This document shows, one piece after another, positions 58,427-64,000 of a stretch of DNA of 64,000 nt. The translations under genes and the position numbers were made by a program. The DNA is from Leptospira semungkisensis. Lineage in GTDB: Bacteria > Spirochaetota > Leptospiria > Leptospirales > Leptospiraceae. Numbering within the stretch: position 1 is the first letter of the stretch; each line of letters opens with the position of its first letter. The stretch lies in NCBI RefSeq assembly GCF_004770055.1, contig NZ_RQEP01000005.1, positions 1,488,001 through 1,552,000 of the forward strand, given 5' to 3'. The notes under the pieces are model-generated. The model was not told the DNA's origin. It made no database searches and was given only the letters and a program-made list of their open reading frames with translations.

Positions 58427-59646
58427 CGGCTATGTACGAGAAAACGGCTGAGCATTTCAGCCTCAAGCAGAGACAATTGCCGGAAGGCCATCTGCTTGTG
58501 AATTTGGGTCCTTCTCACCCTTCTACTCATGGAATCTTGCAGAATGTGATCCAGCTCGATGGAGAGAGAGTGGTCGAAGCCGAATCAGTTATCGGATATG
58601 TGCATCGTAGCTTCGAAAAATTAGGAGAACGTTATACTTATAATCAGTTCCTAGTTTGCACGGACCGGATGAATTACGTATCCACTCCTTTGAATAATAT
58701 CGGTTGGATCCTTGCTGTAGAAAAAATGCTAGGCATAGAAGTTCCCGACAAGGTGACTTACGTGAGAATGATCGTATCCGAACTTTCTCGCACCATGGAC
58801 CATATTATTTGTAACGGGATCCTGGGAGTGGACCTGGGAGCATTCTCCGGGATGCTGCATTTATTCCATCATAGAGAGAATATCTACCAAGTTCTGGAAA
58901 AGCTAACCGGCGCCAGACTAACTACTACCTTCTGTCGTGTGGGTGGTTTAGAAAAAGATATTTATCCTGAATTCGAGAAGGATGTGAAAACCATCATCAA
59001 AGGACTTCGTCCTGCGATCGAAGAATTCCAAGACTTACTCGTGAATAATAGAATCTTTATGGATCGCACGGACGGGATCGGTGGGATCTCTGCAGAAGAT
59101 GCTATCGCTTACGGTTATTCTGGTCCGAACCTGAGGGCCGCAGGAGTTCCTTGGGACATTCGCAAGGATGATCCGTATATGTTCTATGACAAGGTGGACT
59201 TTGATGTACCTGTTGGAGAGGACGGTTCCGTTCTACACAGGACTCTTGTTCGTATGGAAGAGATGAGACAATCTCTTCGTATCGTTGAGCAGCTTATTAA
59301 TGGACTTCCATCAGGCGCTCATCATGCGGACATTCCTCATATCTATCTGCCTGAAAAATCCAAAGTGTATCATAATATGGAAGAGTTGATCTACCATTTC
59401 AAACTCATCATGCACGGGATCAAAGTTCCTCCGGGCGAATACTATATGGCAACCGAGGCAGCAAACGGCGAGCTTGGATTCTATATCGTTTCCGAAGGGG
59501 AGAAGTCTCCTTGGAGAGTGCATGTGCGCAGGCCTTGTTTCTGGTTCTATCAATCTTTTCCTGAATTAGTTAAGGGTTCTCTTCTTGCGGATACGGTTGC
59601 GACCATGAGTTCCATGAATGTGATCGCAGGGGAGTTGGATTGCTGA
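58423..59646 (+). CDS. nuoD: NADH-quinone oxidoreductase subunit D
   Basis: Quinone-site subunit of 407 residues, related to hydrogenase large subunits. [20 protein letters not shown] carries the quinone-binding His, followed by [19 protein letters not shown] and the C-terminal [17 protein letters not shown] and [13 protein letters not shown]. It overlaps the nuoE start by one base (TGATG). Confidence 0.96.
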   Translation: MTAMYEKTAEHFSLKQRQLPEGHLLVNLGPSHPSTHGILQNVIQLDGERVVEAESVIGYVHRSFEKLGERYTYNQFLVCTDRMNYVSTPLNNIGWILAVEKMLGIEVPDKVTYVRMIVSELSRTMDHIICNGILGVDLGAFSGMLHLFHHRENIYQVLEKLTGARLTTTFCRVGGLEKDIYPEFEKDVKTIIKGLRPAIEEFQDLLVNNRIFMDRTDGIGGISAEDAIAYGYSGPNLRAAGVPWDIRKDDPYMFYDKVDFDVPVGEDGSVLHRTLVRMEEMRQSLRIVEQLINGLPSGAHHADIPHIYLPEKSKVYHNMEELIYHFKLIMHGIKVPPGEYYMATEAANGELGFYIVSEGEKSPWRVHVRRPCFWFYQSFPELVKGSLLADTVATMSSMNVIAGELDC

Positions 59647-60125
59647 TGTCGTATCGTTTTTCTCCCGAATCCGAATCTCGTCTGAACAAACTTCTAGAAA
59701 TGTTCCCTGATAAGAGAAGTGTCATTCTTCCGGGACTATATCTTCTCCAAAAAGAATTGGGATACGTGGACAGAGAAGGAATGGAAGCCTTGGCTGAAAA
59801 GATAGGCTCTCCTATTTCTCTCGCTCAAATTTACGGGGTAGCTACCTTCTATACTCTCTATAATAAAAAACCGGTGGGCAAATTCCATATCCAGATCTGT
59901 GGCACTTCTAGTTGCTATATGAGAGGAAATGATAAGCTCGAAAAACATCTCTGCTCCAAGCTCGGGATAGAGACCGGCGGGACGACTCCAGATAAAAAAT
60001 TCACTTTAGAAGAAGTAGAATGTCTGGGCGCATGTGGATACGCTCCCATGGTGCAGATCAACGAAACATATTACGAAAATTTAACGTTCGAAAAGATGGA
60101 TCAGATCCTGAAAGATCTGAATTAG
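59646..60125 (+). CDS. nuoE: NADH-quinone oxidoreductase subunit E
   Basis: Thioredoxin-like [2Fe-2S] subunit of the NADH module, 159 residues. The cluster N1a ligands are Cys85 and Cys90 (CGTSSC) and Cys126 and Cys130 (CLGAC). The ATG at 59646 overlaps the nuoD stop; a TTG at 59640 with better-spaced AGGGGAG is the alternative start. Confidence 0.94.
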   Translation: MSYRFSPESESRLNKLLEMFPDKRSVILPGLYLLQKELGYVDREGMEALAEKIGSPISLAQIYGVATFYTLYNKKPVGKFHIQICGTSSCYMRGNDKLEKHLCSKLGIETGGTTPDKKFTLEEVECLGACGYAPMVQINETYYENLTFEKMDQILKDLN

Positions 60126-60135
60126 GAGGAATACG

Positions 60136-61422
60136 ATGGCCGAAATGAAAATCCTCACCAAATATATAGACGATCCTCGCTCGAACGAACTGGAATTCTA
60201 CGAATCAGTTCACGGATACGACGGGATGAAGAAAGCCCTGCAAATGGCTCCCGAAGAGATCGTGGATGTGGTCAAGAAATCAGGATTGAGGGGAAGGGGA
60301 GGCGCAGGCTTTCCTACTGGCTTAAAATGGTCCTTTATTCCCAAAGATATCCCTAAACCGAAATATTTGATCTGCAATGCGGACGAGGGCGAGCCAGGTA
60401 CATTCAAAGATCGTAAACTGATCGAGAATCTTCCCCACCAGATTATTGAGGGAATGATCATAGGCGCCAAAGCGATCGGCGCGAACAAAGGTTTCTTTTA
60501 TATTCGAGGTGAATTCAATAAAGGGATCGATTCTATGCAAAAGGCAATAGACGAAGCCTATGCAAAAGGATACCTCGGAAAAAATATCCAGGGCAGCGGA
60601 TTCGATTTCGATCTGGTTCTATATGCAGGGGCAGGTGCCTATATCTGCGGAGAAGAGACTGCACTCATCAATTCTTTAGAAGGCAGGAGAGGTCATCCAA
60701 GACTGAAGCCTCCTTTTCCTGCGGTTTCCGGATTATATCGCTGTCCTACGGTAGTGAATAACGTGGAAACTTTTTCCACAGTTCCTCATATCATCGATAA
60801 GGGAGCAGACTGGTATTCTAAGATCGGGACCGAAAAATCTCCAGGAACCAGACTCTTTTCTGTTTCCGGTCATGTGAAACGCCCTGGAGTATATGAGATC
60901 CCACTTGGAACTCCTCTTATGGATCTGATCAACGATCTATGTGGTGGAATGTTAGATGATATGCCTTTGAAGGCAGTTATTCCGGGAGGATCTTCCGTTC
61001 CTATTCTCACTGCAGAAGAATGTAAAACTGCAAACATGGACTTCGAATCCATGGCGGCTCATAAGACGATGCTTGGTTCCGGCGCGGTGATCGTGATCGG
61101 AGAGGGCACGGATCTTGTGGAGACCACATATCGTTTTGCTAGATTCTATGCTCATGAATCCTGCGGGCAATGCACTCCTTGCAGAGAAGGTACTCATTGG
61201 GTGAGAGACTTACTGCATAAGATCAGAGAAGGAGAAGGTACCAGTGCCGATCTAGATCTGATCCTTTCCTTATCCAGGAATATGGAAGGCGGAACTACGA
61301 TCTGTCCTCTTTCTGACGCTTGTGTGGGTGCGGTTCGTCCTACGATCCTAAAGTTCAAACATGAGTTCGAAGCCAGATTGAAAGATAAGTCCGCTCAACA
61401 ACCAGCGGGGACCGGAGTTTAA
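60136..61422 (+). CDS. nuoF: NADH-quinone oxidoreductase subunit F
   Basis: NADH- and FMN-binding subunit of 428 residues. [15 protein letters not shown] binds [18 protein letters not shown] and [19 protein letters not shown] form the FMN site, and [14 protein letters not shown] plus a later Cys ([12 protein letters not shown]) hold cluster N3. AGGAGG precedes the ATG. nuoG, which normally follows, is missing: nuoH starts 4 nt later. Confidence 0.96.
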   Translation: MAEMKILTKYIDDPRSNELEFYESVHGYDGMKKALQMAPEEIVDVVKKSGLRGRGGAGFPTGLKWSFIPKDIPKPKYLICNADEGEPGTFKDRKLIENLPHQIIEGMIIGAKAIGANKGFFYIRGEFNKGIDSMQKAIDEAYAKGYLGKNIQGSGFDFDLVLYAGAGAYICGEETALINSLEGRRGHPRLKPPFPAVSGLYRCPTVVNNVETFSTVPHIIDKGADWYSKIGTEKSPGTRLFSVSGHVKRPGVYEIPLGTPLMDLINDLCGGMLDDMPLKAVIPGGSSVPILTAEECKTANMDFESMAAHKTMLGSGAVIVIGEGTDLVETTYRFARFYAHESCGQCTPCREGTHWVRDLLHKIREGEGTSADLDLILSLSRNMEGGTTICPLSDACVGAVRPTILKFKHEFEARLKDKSAQQPAGTGV

Positions 61423-61425
61423 AGA

Positions 61426-62484
61426 ATGGATTGGCATACTGTTCTACTCTGGTTGCTCAAGAGCGTTCTATTCTTCTTTGTATTCATAACGGCTTGCGCC
61501 TATTATACATTAGCAGAACGTAAAGTAGCAGGTTATATCCAGGATAGAAAGGGCCCCAATCGTGCGGGTCCTTTCGGGCTTTTGCAACCTCTTGCGGACG
61601 GGATCAAATTCCTTACTAAGGAAGAGATCTTTCCTAAGAATGTGAATAAGGTTATGTATCTGATTGCTCCTGGGATCTCTATGACTTGTGCGATCATGGC
61701 TTGGGCCGTGGTTCCTCTCGGAGGTTCCATTGTTCTGCCTGACTGGCTTTCTAAAGAAGTCGGTTTTTCGGTCTTAGATCTTCAAATCGCAAATCCGGAT
61801 ACTGGGATCCTGTTCTTGTTTGCTATCTCCAGTCTTTCCGTATACGGGATCATTCTCGCAGGTTGGTCCAGTAATAACAAATATTCTTTGATAGGTGGGA
61901 TCCGTTCCACAGCTCAGATGATCAGTTATGAACTTCCTTTGGGAATGTCGGTTGCGGCTATCGTGATTCTGACCGGATCTTTGAAACTTACGGATATCAA
62001 CGATGCTCAAATCGGGCTCTGGAATATATTCAAGCTTCCTGGATTTATCGCATTTTCAGTGTTCGTAGTTGCCATGTTTGCGGAGACGAACAGATTGCCT
62101 TTCGACTTGGCAGAAGCCGAATCCGAACTGGTCGTCGGATTTCACACCGAGTACGGTGCCTTTAAGTTTGCCCTCTTCTTTATCGCAGAATACATGAATA
62201 TGATCACTATGAGTTGCGTAGTGACCATTTTGTTTTTCGGTGGATACCATCTTCCTTTCGGTTGGTTGGCAGGTTCTCCTTGGCAGGCTTGGGCCGGTCT
62301 AGGACTCTTTATGATTAAGGTCTTATTCTTTGCATTCTTGTTCATGTGGGTAAGATGGACACTTCCTAGATTCCGTTATGATCAATTGATGACCATAGGT
62401 TGGAAGAAGATGATCCCTTGGGCGGTCGCCAATATTGTGATCGCTAGTCTTTACGTTGGATTGGACGGTTTTTGGAAATGGTAG
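61426..62484 (+). CDS. nuoH: NADH-quinone oxidoreductase subunit H
   Basis: Membrane subunit at the quinone entry, 352 residues and about eight helices. [63 protein letters not shown] and [15 protein letters not shown] are conserved. Its stop overlaps the nuoJ start, so nuoI, normally between them, is absent without any scar. Confidence 0.96.
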   Translation: MDWHTVLLWLLKSVLFFFVFITACAYYTLAERKVAGYIQDRKGPNRAGPFGLLQPLADGIKFLTKEEIFPKNVNKVMYLIAPGISMTCAIMAWAVVPLGGSIVLPDWLSKEVGFSVLDLQIANPDTGILFLFAISSLSVYGIILAGWSSNNKYSLIGGIRSTAQMISYELPLGMSVAAIVILTGSLKLTDINDAQIGLWNIFKLPGFIAFSVFVVAMFAETNRLPFDLAEAESELVVGFHTEYGAFKFALFFIAEYMNMITMSCVVTILFFGGYHLPFGWLAGSPWQAWAGLGLFMIKVLFFAFLFMWVRWTLPRFRYDQLMTIGWKKMIPWAVANIVIASLYVGLDGFWKW

Positions 62485-63092
62485 GAGTATTCGATAATCC
62501 TCAACTTCTTCTGTTTTTTATATTCGGAGGAATTCTGATCGCAGGTGCACTCGGAGTGGTCTTTCATCCGAATCCGATCAGTTCTGCAATCCTTCTCGTG
62601 TTAACCTTCTTTGCGTTAGCCGGAATTTATGCAGTTATAGGTTCTATCTTTGTCGCAACCATGCAAGTCTTGGTTTATGCAGGCGCGATCATGGTGCTTG
62701 TGGTATTCGTTCTTATGCTTCTTTCCTTGCATGAGGAAGGGATCGCAAAGCTCTGGAATCACCCGTTTAAGAAAGCATTGGTTCTGATCGTGGTCGCTCT
62801 TTTGGGAGTAGTGTTAGTCAACTCGGTGAGGGAAGGAATTCCGAATACGGATCTTTCCCCCAAAGGTTATTCTAATTCCGGATCGTACGAATATCCTCTC
62901 ACTCAATCCGTTGAAGAAGGAAAGGCTCCGGTTCTTGCAGAAGGAAATACTGCGGTAGTCGGAAGTTCCATGTTCCTGGATTACCTTTTACCGTTTGAGA
63001 TCGTATCCATACTCTTGCTCGCGGCCGTACTAGGTGCGGTCATATTAGGAAAAAAGAATTTAGGCAAAAAGTCCGGAGAAGGAGACGTATGA
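62478..63092 (+). CDS. nuoJ: NADH-quinone oxidoreductase subunit J
   Basis: Membrane subunit of about 204 residues with five helices. [53 protein letters not shown] is the conserved core. The ATG at 62478 overlaps the nuoH stop by 7 nt; a TTG at 62472 is in frame. It overlaps nuoK by 4 nt. Confidence 0.93.
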   Translation: MVGVFDNPQLLLFFIFGGILIAGALGVVFHPNPISSAILLVLTFFALAGIYAVIGSIFVATMQVLVYAGAIMVLVVFVLMLLSLHEEGIAKLWNHPFKKALVLIVVALLGVVLVNSVREGIPNTDLSPKGYSNSGSYEYPLTQSVEEGKAPVLAEGNTAVVGSSMFLDYLLPFEIVSILLLAAVLGAVILGKKNLGKKSGEGDV

Positions 63093-63424
63093 ATCCTGGA
63101 GTTCTAAAACCGATGATCGCCGGCATTCCTGTCGAATATCTGCTGATCCTTGCTTGCATCGTATTCTCCATCGGGGTCGCCGGGGTTCTTTTTAGAAGAA
63201 GCGCGGTGATCATCTTCATGTGCATAGAACTCATGTTGAACTCGGTGAATCTAGTATTCGTGGTCTTTTCCAAATCCTTGCAACAAGTGCAGGGAGAAGT
63301 GGTGGTTTTCTTCGTGATGGCGATTGCAGCAGCGGAAGCAGCGATCGGTTTGGCCTTAGTTGTTGCCATTCACAGAAAGAAGAAGACTAGTTTCGTGGAC
63401 GAAATGAACTTAATGAAATGGTAA
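63089..63424 (+). CDS. nuoK: NADH-quinone oxidoreductase subunit K
   Basis: Small membrane subunit of 111 residues and three helices. It carries the conserved membrane Glu residues in [16 protein letters not shown] and [19 protein letters not shown], part of the proton path. It is 5 nt upstream of nuoL. Confidence 0.94.
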   Translation: MNPGVLKPMIAGIPVEYLLILACIVFSIGVAGVLFRRSAVIIFMCIELMLNSVNLVFVVFSKSLQQVQGEVVVFFVMAIAAAEAAIGLALVVAIHRKKKTSFVDEMNLMKW

Positions 63425-63429
63425 TTTAG

Positions 63430-64000
63430 ATGAGCTGGGAAATTCTCATACCTCTTCTTGTTCTTCTTCCTCTTGCAGGTTCCATTCTGAATGCAGCCTT
63501 CGGGAGATATTTTCGAGGCAGCGCCGGCATTGTGGGAACTCTTTTCTCCTTTGCTTCTTTCGGAGCGGGGGTGATTGCCTTTTTACAATATCATCCTTTA
63601 GAGAACCAGCAGCCTCAGATCGTAAACTTCTTTCCTTGGTTGGAGGTAGGTGCCTTCAAAGTGGATGTGGCTTACCAAGTAGATCAGCTTTCTCTTTTCA
63701 TGACCTTGATCATTACCGGGATCGGAAGTTTGATCCATCTCTATTCCATCGGTTACATGAAAGGAAATCCTGGAATCGCTCGGTTCTTTTCCTATTTGAA
63801 TCTTTTCTTATTCGCGATGCTTCATCTGGTACTCGCCGAGAACCTGGTAGTTCTATTCTTCGGTTGGGAAGGAGTAGGACTTTGTTCTTATCTATTGATC
63901 GGATTCGATACTCATAAGGAAAACGCGGCTAACGCTAGCATTAAAGCGTTTATCACGAACAGGATCGCGGATCTTGCAATGATCGCCGGGATTGCTCTTA
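63430..64000 (+). CDS. nuoL: NADH-quinone oxidoreductase subunit L (cut by the window end)
   Basis: Antiporter-like proton-pumping subunit, of which 190 codons are visible. It opens [47 protein letters not shown] and [17 protein letters not shown], with the conserved Glu in the WEGVG motif, mark NuoL. The reading frame is open to the last base, so the gene continues beyond 64000. nuoM and nuoN are expected next. Confidence 0.93.
   Translation, partial: MSWEILIPLLVLLPLAGSILNAAFGRYFRGSAGIVGTLFSFASFGAGVIAFLQYHPLENQQPQIVNFFPWLEVGAFKVDVAYQVDQLSLFMTLIITGIGSLIHLYSIGYMKGNPGIARFFSYLNLFLFAMLHLVLAENLVVLFFGWEGVGLCSYLLIGFDTHKENAANASIKAFITNRIADLAMIAGIAL

Noticed and set aside
63636..63917. Separate small gene at 63636
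   Set aside because: It is an out-of-frame shadow of nuoL, whose true frame opens at 63430 and runs to the window end.

Overview
The window reads as a chromosomal segment of a spirochaete, most likely Leptospira. The organism call is inference. It rests on several lipoproteins with loose spirochaetal lipoboxes, a leucine-rich-repeat lipoprotein, the futalosine-pathway enzyme MqnA, a meso-diaminopimelate-type MurE, paired dCache chemoreceptors, and SpoIIE/STAS signalling proteins. Base composition (counted by eye on a few lines) is about 45-50% GC in housekeeping genes, which fits an intermediate or saprophytic species better than the low-GC pathogens. The species itself cannot be named from this sequence.

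Layout. 1-9.4 kb: a small host-attachment-family protein behind a cluster of palindromes, a glycerol-kinase-like FGGY kinase, an alpha/beta hydrolase, then a unit with a good sigma-54 promoter that encodes a GAF-SpoIIE-TPR phosphatase and the ammonium channel AmtB. A lipoprotein, a highly structured palindromic element and mqnA follow. 9.6-15.2 kb: a STAS protein, CheR, a rhodanese lipoprotein and two tandem chemoreceptors. 15.5-23.2 kb: a shortened division/cell-wall cluster (rsmH, ftsL-like, murE, mraY, ftsW, murG, murC); murF lies 7 kb further on the other strand. 23.3-28.7 kb: a glycan-assembly group (GT2, polytopic GT-C-like protein, flippase-like membrane protein, methyltransferase, GT4). 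28.8-31.8 kb: purK, purE, murF. 31.9-36.9 kb: Gfo/Idh oxidoreductase, UbiB-family kinase, lspA, cyclic-nucleotide-binding protein, AI-2E-family exporter. 36.9-44 kb: lipoproteins, an actP-type symporter with its DUF485 partner, a nitrilase-fold protein that seems to have lost its catalytic residues, a 606-residue protein of unknown role, a STAS protein and an AT-rich orphan. 44-49.6 kb: purL, an LRR lipoprotein and ileS in one unit. 49.7-56.4 kb: a small coiled-coil membrane protein, a flavin reductase, an amidase, an ankyrin protein, an orphan DNA adenine methyltransferase, and a maoC-marR pair. 57-64 kb: the respiratory complex I operon nuoABCDEFHJKL (nuoL cut by the window end), without nuoG and nuoI at their usual places.

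How the genes work together. The murein genes supply lipid II, and the glycan group probably builds a separate lipid-linked saccharide. MqnA and complex I belong to a menaquinone-based respiratory chain. The SpoIIE phosphatase and the two STAS proteins are the kinds of parts used in partner-switching signalling, although no anti-sigma kinase is present here.

The items most worth a second look are the sigma-54 unit joining a phosphatase to AmtB, the complex I operon lacking nuoG/nuoI, the palindrome families at 12-136 and 56464-56730, the GTATAC-rich methyltransferase locus, the structured element at 8519-8690, the purL leader hairpins, and the apparent nitrilase pseudoenzyme beside an unknown 606-residue protein. 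I found no CRISPR array, insertion sequence, rRNA or tRNA gene.
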